The notes: generated by a model not told the origin, from the letters alone. Shown: positions 16,980 to 25,552, counted from the first letter of the stretch. The stretch is DNA of 64,000 bases from Asanoa siamensis (GCF_016862555.1 NZ_BONE01000026.1:41348-105347); one strand, 5' to 3'. Numbers and translations: made by a program.

Positions 16980-18199
16980 CCGCCGTCCTGCTCGCCCCGT
17001 TCACGCCGCGGACCTGGCGGATGGTGGGCTACGCGCTCACCAGCCTGCTGCTCGCGGTGCCGGCCTTCCTGGTGCCGGTCGCGCTGGTCGTCGCGGCGCC
17101 GCTGGCGTTACTCGGCGTCGGGCTGCCGCTGCTGGTCGGGGTGCTGCTGCTGGCCCGGCACCTGCCGGGCTGGTTCGGGTCGGCGGCCCGGCCGCTGCTG
17201 GGCTGGGACCTGCGCCCGGCACCGCCGCTGGCCGGCCGCACGGTGCTCGCCCGGGTCCGCGAGGTGCTGGTCGACGGGCGGGCCTGGCGCGCCGCCGTCT
17301 ACGCGTTCGTCAAGGTGCCCCTGGCGGGCGTCACCGCGTACCTGACCCTGCTCGGCGCGCTGTTCGGCGCGCTGCTGCTCACCTCGCCGGTGTGGTGGGC
17401 CACGGGGGTCGACGACCTGGCACCGCTCGGCGTCGACAGCGGGCTCGACGCGACCTACCTGACCCTGGCCGGCGCCGGCGCGCTGCTGCTGTTCCCGTGG
17501 GTCCTGCGCGGGCTGGTGGCCGTCGACGGCGTCCTCGCCTCACTGCTGCTCGGGCCCGGGCCGGCCGCGGAGCGGATCGACGAGCTGGTGGCCGGCCGGG
17601 CCGCGCTCACCGCCGGCGCCGCGGGCACGCTGCGCCGGCTGGAGCGCGACCTGCACGACGGCACGCAGGCCCGGCTGGTGGCGCTGGGGATGACGCTGGC
17701 CCGGGTCGAGAAGCGGCTCGAGCCCGCCGACGACGAGGTGGCCGCGCTGGTCGGCGGCGCGCGGACGGCCGTCACCGAGGCGCTCGACGAGCTGCGGGAC
17801 ATCGTGCGCGGCATCCACCCGCCCGCCCTGGACGCCGGGCTGCCCACCGCGCTGAGCACACTGGCCGCGCGCAGCGGGCTGCCGGTCGCGGTCTCGGTCG
17901 AGCTGGACCGGCCGGTGCCGCCGGAGGCCGCCACGACGCTCTACTTCACGGCGGCCGAGCTGCTCAGCAACGCCGCCCGCCACGGTCGGGCGCGGGCGGC
18001 GACGCTGTCCCTCACCCGCGCGGACGGTTGGTTACGGTTGGTCGTGACCGACGACGGCCGCGGTGGCGCGGCACCTTCCAGCACCGGTACGGGCCTGCGC
18101 GGCCTCGCCGAACGGGCCCGGGCCCTCGACGGGCGGTTCGAGGTCGACAGCCCCGACGGCGGGCCGACCGTCGTCACCGTGCGGCTGCCGGCGGCCTGA
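16976..18199 (+). CDS. sensor histidine kinase (HisKA_3 / NarL-type)
   Basis: 407 residues if TTG 16976, overlapping the permease stop, is the start. The N-terminal half has four or more hydrophobic segments (VALVVAAPLALLGVGLPLLV; GVTAYLTLLGALFGALLL; GALLLFPWVLRGLVAV) and no large extracytoplasmic sensor. The dimerisation/phospho-acceptor motif ERDLHDGTQARLVALGM holds the His near 226. The HATPase has ELLSNAARHG, TDDGRGGA and GTGLRGLAERA. Such kinases with almost no external loop often sense through their cognate transporter, which fits the gene order. The response regulator follows after 1 bp. Confidence 0.9.
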   Translation: MTAVLLAPFTPRTWRMVGYALTSLLLAVPAFLVPVALVVAAPLALLGVGLPLLVGVLLLARHLPGWFGSAARPLLGWDLRPAPPLAGRTVLARVREVLVDGRAWRAAVYAFVKVPLAGVTAYLTLLGALFGALLLTSPVWWATGVDDLAPLGVDSGLDATYLTLAGAGALLLFPWVLRGLVAVDGVLASLLLGPGPAAERIDELVAGRAALTAGAAGTLRRLERDLHDGTQARLVALGMTLARVEKRLEPADDEVAALVGGARTAVTEALDELRDIVRGIHPPALDAGLPTALSTLAARSGLPVAVSVELDRPVPPEAATTLYFTAAELLSNAARHGRARAATLSLTRADGWLRLVVTDDGRGGAAPSSTGTGLRGLAERARALDGRFEVDSPDGGPTVVTVRLPAA

Positions 18200-18200
18200 G

Positions 18201-18854
18201 ATGCGCACCGTCATCGCCGAGGACAACGCGCTGATGCGCGACGGCATGGCCGCGCTGCTGGCCGACCACGACGTGACCGTGCTGGCCGCCGTGTCCGACG
18301 CGACGGCGCTGCTGGCCGCGGTCGAGGAGCACCGGCCCGACGTGGCGATCGTCGACGTCCGGATGCCGCCGAGCTTCACCGACGAGGGGGTGCGGGCGGC
18401 CATCGCGATCCGGGCGGCGTACCCCGGCACCGGTGTGCTGGTGTTCTCGCAGTGGGTCGAGACGGTGTACGCGCACCAGCTCCTGCGCGAGCACCCGGAA
18501 CGCGTCGGCTACCTGCTCAAGGACCGCATCGTCAGCACGGCGTCCTTTCTGGACGCCCTGCGCCGCGTCGCCGAGGGTGGCGTGGCCCTGGATCCGGAGG
18601 TGATCCGCCAGCTCCTGTCGGCGCCCACAGTGGACGCCGGCCTCGCCCGGCTCACACCGCGCGAACGGGAGATCCTGGCGCTGCTGGCGGAGGGCCGCTC
18701 CAACGTGGCGATCGCGGCGGACCTCCGGCTCGCGGGACGCAGTGTCGAGAAGCACGTCACCGCCATCTTCACCAAGCTGGACCTGCCGCCCGCCGCCACC
18801 GACCACCGCCGCGTCCGCGCGGTCCTGCGCTATCTGGAGGCCCAACCCCGCTAA
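18201..18854 (+). CDS. LuxR/NarL-type response regulator
   Basis: 217 residues. The receiver domain has the acidic pocket E7/D8, phospho-acceptor D52 in IVDVRMPP and K in LLKDRI. The C-terminal GerE HTH reads LTPREREILALLAEGRSNVA then GRSVEKHVTAIFTKLDLPPA. The ATG is directly after the kinase stop (TGAG ATG), so the two are coupled. It is the output of the kinase and probably regulates the ABC genes at 14935-16979. No obvious operator could be read in the 115 bp before 14935. Confidence 0.93.
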   Translation: MRTVIAEDNALMRDGMAALLADHDVTVLAAVSDATALLAAVEEHRPDVAIVDVRMPPSFTDEGVRAAIAIRAAYPGTGVLVFSQWVETVYAHQLLREHPERVGYLLKDRIVSTASFLDALRRVAEGGVALDPEVIRQLLSAPTVDAGLARLTPREREILALLAEGRSNVAIAADLRLAGRSVEKHVTAIFTKLDLPPAATDHRRVRAVLRYLEAQPR

Positions 18855-18922
18855 CGCTGTCCACGGGCTAGGACGGTACGTTGCCCTCCGCACACCGGTC
18901 GCGCGATCATCGACGGCAGGTT

Positions 18923-21238
18923 ATGGATCGCTCACCGGACCGGGGGGTCATGCAGGGTCTCGATCCACGGGGAGTGACCTCGGCGGAGGAATATGTCGTC
19001 CTGCTGCGGCGCGTACGGGACCGTTCGGGCCTGTCCTACCGGACGATCGCCAAGCGTGCCGGCGCCGTCCTGCCCGCCAGCACGCTGGCGACGATGCTCG
19101 CGCGGCGCACCCTCCCCCGCCGCGAGCTCGTGTCCGCCGTGCTGGCCGCGTGCGACGTGCGACCGGCGGCGGTCGCGGTCTGGCTGGAGGTCTGGGAGCG
19201 GCTGGCCGAGCGGGCCGGCGACGCCGAGGAGGAGCCGCCGCCCGAGACCGTGCCGTTCCAGCTCCCACCGCCGCCGCCCGTCGTGGTCGGCCGGGCCGAC
19301 GAGTTGGACCGCCTCGCCGCCGGGCTGGCGGAGCCGCAGGGCGTCTGGCTGCTGACCGGAGCCGGCGGCGTCGGCAAGTCCACGCTCGCGCTGCTGGCCG
19401 GCCACCGGGCCGCCGCCCGCTATCCGGGTGGCTGCCTCTACGTCGACCTGCGCGGGGCGAGCGCCGACTGGGCGCCGAGCGAACCGCACGACGTGCTCCT
19501 CGGTTTCCTGCGGGCCCTCGGCGTGCGGACCGCGCCGCACACGGTCGAGGAGGCCAGCGCCGTGTTCCGCAGTGTGACCGCCGACCGGGCCATGCTGGTC
19601 GTCCTCGACAACGCCGGGTCGGCGGCGCAGGTGCGGCCGCTGCTGCCGAGCGGCCCGCGGACGGGCACGCTGATCACCAGCCGGTGGCGGCTGCCCGACC
19701 TCGACGTCACCGGCCGCCTGCCGGTGGAGCCGCTGTCCACGACCGCCGGGAGCGACCTGCTCGCCCACCTGTGCGGCGCCGACCGGGTGGCCGCGGAGGC
19801 CGGCGCGGCCGGCGACATCGTCCGGCTGTGCGGCGGGTCCCCGCTGGCCCTGCGGATCGTCGGGTCCCGGGCCGCCGCCCGGATGGTGCCGGGGACGCTG
19901 GGCGCCGTCGCCGGCCACCTCGGTGACCACGCCCGCCACCTCGACGAGCTCGAGGTCGGTGACCTGTCGGTGCGGGCCGGGCTGCGGGTGGGCTACCGCA
20001 GCCTGGTCGAGAGCGCCGACGGCCTGGCCGCGACCGTGTTCCGCGTCGCCGCCGTCCCCGACTGGATCGACCTGAGCGCGGCCGCCTGCGCCGCGATGCT
20101 CGACACGCCCGTCGTGACCGTCGACCGGGCCCTGGAGCTGCTCCTCGACGCCCACCTCGTGGAGAGCACGACCGCGGGCCGGTTCCGCTACCACGACAGC
20201 GTACGGATCTTCGCCCGCGAGCAGGCCGAGGCGGTCGACCCGGCCGAGACGCTGGCCGCGGCGTCGGAACGGCTCGTCGCCGTGATGTTCAGCGCCGCGG
20301 CGAGCGCAACGCGGTCGCTGTTCCCGCACGACCCGCTGCCGTACGGCACGCTCGGCGCCACCGCCCAGTCCCTGATCCCGCCCGACGCGACCACGGCGCA
20401 GGCCTGGCAATGGCTGGAGCGGGAACGGGTCAACCTGCGGCTGCTCGCCGGTCAGGAGCTCGCCGCCGGGCGCTCGCTGCCGGCGATCCGCGACCTGGGC
20501 GTCGCGATCGCCAAGTACCTCGACTACGCGGGCCACTTCGTGGATCAGGCCCGGTTCGGCCAGCTCGCGATCGCGGCCGCCGAGGCGCTCGGTGACCGGC
20601 TCGCGGTGGCGCAGGCGCTCAACACGCTGGCGATCGGGATGCTGCGGCACGAGCGGCGGCGCGAGGGCATCGCGATGCTCGAGCAGGCGCTGGCGGTCCG
20701 CCGCGAGCTGGGCGACCGCGCCGGCGAGGCCGCCAGCCTCAACAACCTCGGCAACGCGCACCGCGACGAGGGCGACCTGGACACGGCGCTGCGCTGCCTG
20801 CAGGAGAGCCTGGCGCTGCGCCGGGAGCTGAGCGACCGCTACAAGACCGGGTCGGCCCTCGACAACATCGGCATCGTGCTGCGCCTGATGGGCCGGTTCG
20901 CGGAGGCCCTCGACCACCATCACGCCGGCCTCGCGATCACCCGCGAGCTCGACGACCGGATCCGCGAGGCGCTCGTGCTGACCAACCTGGCCGAGACCGA
21001 GCACGTGGCCGGCCAGCCGCACGACGCCCTCGGCCACGCCGAACGGGCCCTGGCGCTGAGCCGGGACCTGCGGCACGACCGCGGCAGCGGCCTCGCCCTG
21101 CGGCTGATGGGCGACGTCTACGCGAGCCTCGGCCAGACCGCGCGCGCCCGCGCCTGCCACGACGAGGCCGCGGAGCTGCTGCTCCAGCCGGCGGCCCGGA
21201 CGGCCCCCGAATCAGTCATCCGCCCGGCCCGCCGGTGA
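18923..21238 (+). CDS. XRE-HTH / NB-ARC / TPR regulator (STAND, AfsR-like)
   Basis: 771 residues. The N-terminal HTH is at about 12-75 (YVVLLRRVRDRSGLSYRTIA...LPASTLATML). The NB-ARC ATPase has Walker A LTGAGGVGKSTLALLA near 150, Walker B MLVVLDNAG and the GSPLALRIVG motif. The C-terminal half is a run of TPR repeats (ALNTLAIGMLRHERRREGIA; SLNNLGNAHRDEGDLDTALR; LDNIGIVLRLMGRFAEALDH). It is an SARP-like signalling protein with an XRE rather than a BTAD DNA-binding head. Two starts are plausible: ATG 18923, and ATG 18950, which has a better GGGGGG ribosome site. It follows the response regulator by about 70 bp. Confidence 0.87.
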   Translation: MDRSPDRGVMQGLDPRGVTSAEEYVVLLRRVRDRSGLSYRTIAKRAGAVLPASTLATMLARRTLPRRELVSAVLAACDVRPAAVAVWLEVWERLAERAGDAEEEPPPETVPFQLPPPPPVVVGRADELDRLAAGLAEPQGVWLLTGAGGVGKSTLALLAGHRAAARYPGGCLYVDLRGASADWAPSEPHDVLLGFLRALGVRTAPHTVEEASAVFRSVTADRAMLVVLDNAGSAAQVRPLLPSGPRTGTLITSRWRLPDLDVTGRLPVEPLSTTAGSDLLAHLCGADRVAAEAGAAGDIVRLCGGSPLALRIVGSRAAARMVPGTLGAVAGHLGDHARHLDELEVGDLSVRAGLRVGYRSLVESADGLAATVFRVAAVPDWIDLSAAACAAMLDTPVVTVDRALELLLDAHLVESTTAGRFRYHDSVRIFAREQAEAVDPAETLAAASERLVAVMFSAAASATRSLFPHDPLPYGTLGATAQSLIPPDATTAQAWQWLERERVNLRLLAGQELAAGRSLPAIRDLGVAIAKYLDYAGHFVDQARFGQLAIAAAEALGDRLAVAQALNTLAIGMLRHERRREGIAMLEQALAVRRELGDRAGEAASLNNLGNAHRDEGDLDTALRCLQESLALRRELSDRYKTGSALDNIGIVLRLMGRFAEALDHHHAGLAITRELDDRIREALVLTNLAETEHVAGQPHDALGHAERALALSRDLRHDRGSGLALRLMGDVYASLGQTARARACHDEAAELLLQPAARTAPESVIRPARR

Positions 21239-21275
21239 CCGGGGGCTTCCTATCCTGGCCGGCCGGACGCCGCCG

Positions 21276-22085
21276 GTGGAAGGATCTCGAACGATCTCGA
21301 ACGAACTCGAACACCCGACCGTCGGCAGTGTCGTGATGGGTTGGTACGGGCCGGGCCTCTGGTTCGAGGACGAGGGCCAGGGTGACGCCGTCGTCCTGAT
21401 GCCGGGCTGGGGCGGGAGCATCGTCGACCTCGACGGCGTGCGCCGGGCGCTGCGCGGCGGCTTCCGGGTCATCGCCGTGGACCTGCCGGGCTCGGGGCGG
21501 TCGCAGCCGCAGCCGCGCGCGTACCCGCCGACCTACTACGTTGACGACGCGCACCTGCTGCTCGCCCTGCTCGACGACCTCGGCGTCGGCGCCGCCCACC
21601 TGGTCGGGTTCAGCGACGGCGGCGAGGAGGCCCTGCTCATGGCGCGGCTCCGACCGGCCCGGGCCCTGTCCGTGTTGACCTGGGGCGCGGCGGGCAGCAT
21701 CGTCGCGACGCCAGAGATGCTGCGGGCGCTGCGCGTGTTGATCGACGAGCCGGTCCCCGAGTTGCTGCCGCTGGCCGCCTACCTGGCCGAGAAGTACGGC
21801 GCCGACGGCGCCCGGACCATGGCCCGCACCTGGTCGGCGGCGATGGCCGCGATCGTCGAGGCGGGCGGCGACATCAGCCGCTCGGGCGCCGCGGACATCA
21901 CGTGCCCGGCCCTGCTGATCACGGGTACGCACGACCCGGTCTGCCCACCGGACCTCGTCCGCGAGATGGCCGCCGCGATCCCACGCGGCCGCTTCCTCGA
22001 GGCGCCGGACGCCGGACACCCGGTGCACGTGTCACACGCCGCGTGGCTGATCCCGCGGATCGTCTCCTGGCTCGGTGACCACTAG
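21276..22085 (+). CDS. alpha/beta fold hydrolase
   Basis: A 269-residue serine hydrolase. Its nucleophile elbow is unusual, GFSDGGE (Ser near 111), with Asp in GTHDPVCPP and His in DAGHPVHV. The oxyanion region is MPGWGGSIVDLDG. It is similar to haloperoxidase / 2-hydroxymuconate-semialdehyde hydrolase-like enzymes. The first codons (from GTG 21276) lie over three tandem 10-bp repeats, so translation may instead begin at ATG 21336 or a nearby GTG. It stands alone between two unrelated plus-strand genes. Confidence 0.82.
   Translation: MEGSRTISNELEHPTVGSVVMGWYGPGLWFEDEGQGDAVVLMPGWGGSIVDLDGVRRALRGGFRVIAVDLPGSGRSQPQPRAYPPTYYVDDAHLLLALLDDLGVGAAHLVGFSDGGEEALLMARLRPARALSVLTWGAAGSIVATPEMLRALRVLIDEPVPELLPLAAYLAEKYGADGARTMARTWSAAMAAIVEAGGDISRSGAADITCPALLITGTHDPVCPPDLVREMAAAIPRGRFLEAPDAGHPVHVSHAAWLIPRIVSWLGDH
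21283..21312 (+). repeat. three tandem 10-bp repeats
   Basis: Units at 21283-21292, 21293-21302 and 21303-21312. The first two are identical (GATCTCGAAC) and the third differs by two bases (GAACTCGAAC). They lie at the 5' end of the hydrolase gene or in its leader. The 10-bp period puts them on one face of the helix, as for a binding array, but short polymerase-slippage repeats look the same. Confidence 0.6.
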
Positions 22086-22140
22086 CTACGTTCTGGGCGA
22101 TCGCGCCCCCGCGGGTCTATCGGGCACGTAGCGTGAGCGC

Positions 22141-23097
22141 GTGGAGCAGGTCGGCGTCGGTGTCATCGGGACCGGCTACATCGCGACCGGGGCACACGCG
22201 CCGGCGATCACCGCGGTGCCGGGGGCGCGGCTGGTCGCCGCCCTGTCGCGGACCGAGTCCACGGCGCGGGAGTTCCTCGGAACGTTCGACGCCTCCGGCG
22301 CGCGGGCGTACGACGATCTCTCCGCCTTTCTGACCGATCCTGACCTTGATCTGGTGATCGTCACCTCGCCCGACGCGCTGCACGCCCCGCAGGCCGAGGC
22401 GTGTCTGCGGGCCGGCAAGCACGTGCTCGTCGAGAAGCCGATGGCGCTCGGGCTCGGCGAGGCGCGCACGCTCGTCGACCTGGCCGCGCACGGGAAGCTG
22501 GTGCTCGCGGTCGGCTACCACCTGCGCTGTCACGCCGGCCACGAGGCGCTGCGCGAACGCGTGCTGGGCGGCGAGATCGGCACGGTCCGGCACCTGCGGC
22601 TGGCCTGGTCCTATCCCTTCGAGGACACCAACTGGCGGGCCCGCAGCGACCTGGCCACCTGGTGGGCGCTGTCGGCGACCGGGACCCACTGCCTCGACCT
22701 CGCCCGCTGGCTCGCGGACGACGCCGACGACTGGGCGCGGTTCTCGGCCCTGATCGGCAACAGCCGGTGGCGGGCGCCGCGGGACGAGACGGCGGTCATC
22801 GCCGCCGAGCTCGCGTCCGGGCCCACGGTCGAGGTGCTGAGCTCCGTGCAGTTCCCGGAGTACACGCGGGTCGAGATCTTCGGCGACCACGGGTCGTCGA
22901 TCTGCGCCGGTACGTTCGGCCCCGACGGCGGCGGCGAGATCGTCCTCAACGGGCGGCCGCTCGACTACACCCCCGTCAACCCGTTCGTCGTCCAGCTCTC
23001 CCGCCTGGTCCAGACCATCGCCGGCCAGGCCGAACCGGCCGCGGACGGCGCCGCCGGCCTGCTCGGGGTGCGCGACCTGCTCCAGGCGGCCGCTTGA
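22141..23097 (+). CDS. Gfo/Idh/MocA family oxidoreductase
   Basis: 318 residues. The N-terminal Rossmann motif is VGVIGTGYIATGAHAPAI, and the VEKPMALG loop carries the conserved Lys of the family near residue 98. The C-terminal alpha/beta domain includes SATGTHCLDLARWL with the usual active-site D/H region. It should oxidise or reduce a sugar or inositol derivative with NAD(P); the substrate is unknown. It starts at GTG 22141. The stop TGA sits inside the TTGACA box of the ArsR promoter downstream. Confidence 0.9.
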   Translation: MEQVGVGVIGTGYIATGAHAPAITAVPGARLVAALSRTESTAREFLGTFDASGARAYDDLSAFLTDPDLDLVIVTSPDALHAPQAEACLRAGKHVLVEKPMALGLGEARTLVDLAAHGKLVLAVGYHLRCHAGHEALRERVLGGEIGTVRHLRLAWSYPFEDTNWRARSDLATWWALSATGTHCLDLARWLADDADDWARFSALIGNSRWRAPRDETAVIAAELASGPTVEVLSSVQFPEYTRVEIFGDHGSSICAGTFGPDGGGEIVLNGRPLDYTPVNPFVVQLSRLVQTIAGQAEPAADGAAGLLGVRDLLQAAA

Positions 23098-23122
23098 CAG
23101 GCAAGCCGCTGCTTGCATAACG
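23094..23122 (+). promoter_or_regulatory. promoter with internal ArsR-type operator for the ArsR-VOC pair
   Basis: TTGACA at 23094-23099 is a perfect -35 box. ATAACG at 23117-23122 (or CATAAC at 23116) gives a -10 at 16-17 bp. The spacer holds a perfect inverted repeat, GCAAGC-CGCT-GCTTGC (23101-23116), the right place for repression by the ArsR protein encoded directly downstream. The expected transcript start is 23128-23132, at or next to the GTG start (23132), so the message is probably leaderless. Confidence 0.72.
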
Positions 23123-23131
23123 TTCCGTGGC

Positions 23132-23419
23132 GTGGCGGGCGACGACGTGTTCAAGGCACTGGCCGATCCCACGCGCCGCACGATCCTCGACGAGTTGACC
23201 GAGCGCGACGGGCAGACGCTCTTCGAGATCTGCGCGCGGCTGGCGACCCGGCACGGGCTGGGCTCCTCGCGCCAGGCGATCTCGCAGCACCTCGAGGTCC
23301 TGGCGGCCGCGGGCCTGGTCGAGACGCGCCGCGCGGGCCGCTACAAGTACCACCATCTCAACACCACGCCGCTGCGGACGATCGTCACGCGGTGGCTCGA
23401 GCGGGAGGGCACCCCATGA
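23132..23419 (+). CDS. ArsR family transcriptional repressor
   Basis: A 95-residue winged-helix protein. ALADPTRRTILDELTERDGQ opens the fold, the recognition helix is SSRQAISQHLEVLAAAGLVE and the wing is RRAGRYKYHHLNT. No metal-binding Cys pair is present, so it is not an arsenic/cadmium sensor of the classical type. It resembles the ArsR proteins commonly paired with VOC or SRPBCC genes. It starts at GTG 23132 with no Shine-Dalgarno site, consistent with a leaderless message. The stop overlaps the VOC ATG (ATGA). Confidence 0.9.
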   Translation: MAGDDVFKALADPTRRTILDELTERDGQTLFEICARLATRHGLGSSRQAISQHLEVLAAAGLVETRRAGRYKYHHLNTTPLRTIVTRWLEREGTP

Positions 23420-23802
23420 AGATTCACCTGGCCAGCGTCTTCGTCGACGACCAGGAGAAGGCGTTGCGGTTCTACACCGACGTGCTCGGGTTCAAGGAGA
23501 AGGTCAACGTGCCGCTGGGCGAGCACAGGTGGGTCACCGTGGTCTCGCCGGAGGACCCGGACGGCACCGAACTGGTCCTGGAGCCCGACGAGCACCCGGC
23601 GGCTAAGCCCTTCAAGACGGCGCTGGCCGAGGACGGCATCCCGGTGACGTCGTTCGCGGTCGACGACGTCCGGGCCGAGTACGAGCGCCTGCGCGCCCGC
23701 GGCGTCCAGTTCACCCAGCCGCCGACGGAGATGGGCCCGGTGACCACGGCGACCCTCGACGACACCTGCGGCAACCTGATCCAGATCGCCCAGTTCCACT
23801 AG
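23416..23802 (+). CDS. VOC family protein (glyoxalase/bleomycin resistance fold)
   Basis: A 128-residue protein with two beta-alpha-beta-beta-beta modules: IHLASVFVDDQEKALRFYTD (1-20) and VTSFAVDDVRAEYERLRARG (about 77-96). The C-terminus DDTCGNLIQIAQF supplies the last strand. VOC proteins bind metals or small molecules and act as dioxygenases, glyoxalases or resistance proteins. Being coupled to an ArsR repressor suggests inducible handling of a toxic or signal compound. The ATG overlaps the ArsR stop. Confidence 0.92.
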   Translation: MKIHLASVFVDDQEKALRFYTDVLGFKEKVNVPLGEHRWVTVVSPEDPDGTELVLEPDEHPAAKPFKTALAEDGIPVTSFAVDDVRAEYERLRARGVQFTQPPTEMGPVTTATLDDTCGNLIQIAQFH

Positions 23803-23805
23803 GCC

Positions 23806-24432
23806 CTACTCGCCGCGGATGGGCAGGTAGTAGGCCGCGGAGAAGCAGGCGATGACCGCCACACCCGCCAGGGGTACGAAGAAGCCGACGATGATGCCGG
23901 CGCCGATCCAGGCCAGGGCCAGCGCGAAGCGGCGGGTGATCGCGCGGGCGGCGGCCGGCGTCGTGTCCAGCAGGTCGGCGCGGCGCAGGTGGGTCCAGAT
24001 GAGGTTGAAGAGGGCGGCGGCCGACCACAGGGTCGTGCCGTAGAAGACGATCGCGGTGCCGATGCCCTCCTCCGCCCGGAGGGCGCCCGCGAGCAGCGAC
24101 GTCGAGAACGGCAGGAAGCCGATCACCATCAGCAGCAGGGTGTTGAGGAACAGGACGCCGCGGTCGACGTGGCGGACCCGGTCGAACATCACGTGGTGGT
24201 TGATCCACACCTGGCCGATGTTGAGGAAGCTGACGACGTAGGCCAGATAGGACGGCCAGAGCCGGCCCAGGCCGTGGGTCAGGTCGCCGAAGTCGTCGGG
24301 CGGCACGATCTCGAGCACGAGCAGCGTCACCGCGATGGCGAAGACGCCGTCGCTGAAGGCGACGAGCCGGCCGGGGCTCCGCAGGAGGCGCGGCTCGCGG
24401 GTCGACCCGGCCGCCGGCCGCCCGTCGGCCAT
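23806..24432 (-). CDS. TMEM175 family potassium-channel-like membrane protein (DUF1211)
   Basis: A 208-residue protein with about six membrane helices. The first carries the TMEM175 signature FSDGVFAIAVTLLVLEI (about 25-41), which lines the K+ pore in bacterial members. A single-repeat length of about 200 residues matches bacterial TMEM175, which assemble as tetramers. The ATG shares one base with the stop of the Ku gene upstream (TGATG), so its translation is likely coupled to Ku. That pairing is odd and no functional link is known. Confidence 0.88.
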   Translation of the reverse strand: MADGRPAAGSTREPRLLRSPGRLVAFSDGVFAIAVTLLVLEIVPPDDFGDLTHGLGRLWPSYLAYVVSFLNIGQVWINHHVMFDRVRHVDRGVLFLNTLLLMVIGFLPFSTSLLAGALRAEEGIGTAIVFYGTTLWSAAALFNLIWTHLRRADLLDTTPAAARAITRRFALALAWIGAGIIVGFFVPLAGVAVIACFSAAYYLPIRGE

Positions 24433-25445
24433 CAGGCGGCCTTGCGGCCGGTCTTCTTCGCGGTCGTCTTCTTCGCGGTGCTCTTCTTCGCCGTGCTCTT
24501 CTTCGCGGTCGTCTTCTTCGCCGTGGAGGTCTTGGCGGTGGACTTCTTCGCCGCCGTGCCCTTGGCCGCCGTCTTCTTCGCCGGCGCCTTCTTCGCGCTG
24601 GTGGACGTCTTCTTCGCAGCCGACGCCTTCTTCGCGGCACCGGTCTTCTTCGCACCGCCACCCCGCCGCGCCTTCGCGTCCTCGACGCTGCGCCGCAGCA
24701 CCTCCATCAGGTCGGTGACGTTGGTCGCCTCCGGCGCCGCCTCGGTCTCGGTGATCTCCTCACCGGCCTTCTTCGCCTCGATCAGCTCGTTGACCCGGTC
24801 CGTGTAGGTGTCCCGGTATTCCTCGGGCTTCCACCCGCTGGTCATCGAGTCGATGAGCTGCGCCGCCATGCTCAGCTCCGTCGGCTTGAGCTTGACCTTG
24901 CCCGGCATGTCGGCCAGGTCGTCGGCGTGCCGCACCTCGTCCGAGAAGAACATCGTCTGCAGGACGAGCACGTCGCCGTCGGCGCGGATGGCGGTCAGGT
25001 ACTCCTTGTTACGCATGACCAGCGTGCCGATCGCCGCCCGGTTGGCGTCGGTCATCGCGTCGCGGAGCAGGGCGTACGTGCGGTTGGTCTCCTCGCCGCC
25101 CGGGCCGAGGTAGTAGGCCTTCTGGTAGAAGATCGGGTCGATCTCCTCGAGGTCGACGAACGCGTGAATCTCCAGGCTGCGGGACCGGCCGGGCGCGATC
25201 GAGTCGAGCTCGTCGGGGTCGAGGATCACGTGCTGGCCGCCACCGACGTCGGCGCCGCGCACGATGTCCGCGTACTCGACCTCCTTGCCCGTCCGCTCGT
25301 TGACCCGCTGGTAGCGGATCCGGTCGCTGGTCCCCTTCTCGAACTGGTGGAACGAGACCTCGTGCTCGCGGGTCGCCGAGTACATCCGCACCGGCACCGC
25401 CACCAGGCCGAAGCTGATCACTCCCGTCCAGATCGGACGCGCCAT
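24432..25445 (-). CDS. ku: Ku protein, non-homologous end joining
   Basis: A 337-residue Ku homologue that binds DNA ends as a ring dimer and recruits LigD. The core (1 to about 255) starts MARPIWTGVISFGLVAVPV and includes VLQTMFFSDEVR and ELSMAAQLIDSMT, all family hallmarks. Residues about 270-337 form a low-complexity basic tail of repeated KKSTAK/KKTTAK units like the histone-H1-like tails of some actinomycete Ku proteins, which bind DNA and slide inward. ATG 25445 has GGAGG 8 nt upstream. No ligD is visible in the window. Confidence 0.94.
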   Translation of the reverse strand: MARPIWTGVISFGLVAVPVRMYSATREHEVSFHQFEKGTSDRIRYQRVNERTGKEVEYADIVRGADVGGGQHVILDPDELDSIAPGRSRSLEIHAFVDLEEIDPIFYQKAYYLGPGGEETNRTYALLRDAMTDANRAAIGTLVMRNKEYLTAIRADGDVLVLQTMFFSDEVRHADDLADMPGKVKLKPTELSMAAQLIDSMTSGWKPEEYRDTYTDRVNELIEAKKAGEEITETEAAPEATNVTDLMEVLRRSVEDAKARRGGGAKKTGAAKKASAAKKTSTSAKKAPAKKTAAKGTAAKKSTAKTSTAKKTTAKKSTAKKSTAKKTTAKKTGRKAA

Positions 25446-25517
25446 CACCACCACCTCCGCAGGAGACCTACTACCCGCGAGCCTCGCACGCGAACCGGTC
25501 AGCCGCTGACAAACATG

Positions 25518-25541
25518 CGTCTTGCACAGTTGTCTAAGACG
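25518..25541. promoter_or_regulatory. inverted repeat between Ku and the FAD monooxygenase
   Basis: Arms CGTCTT (25518-25523) and AAGACG (25536-25541) are separated by 12 bp, in the divergent spacer between Ku (start 25445) and the monooxygenase (start about 25553). The size suits a TetR-class operator, and FAD monooxygenases of this type often have such a regulator, but no TetR gene is adjacent. Low information content; could be chance. Confidence 0.35.
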
Positions 25542-25552
25542 TGCGTACCATC

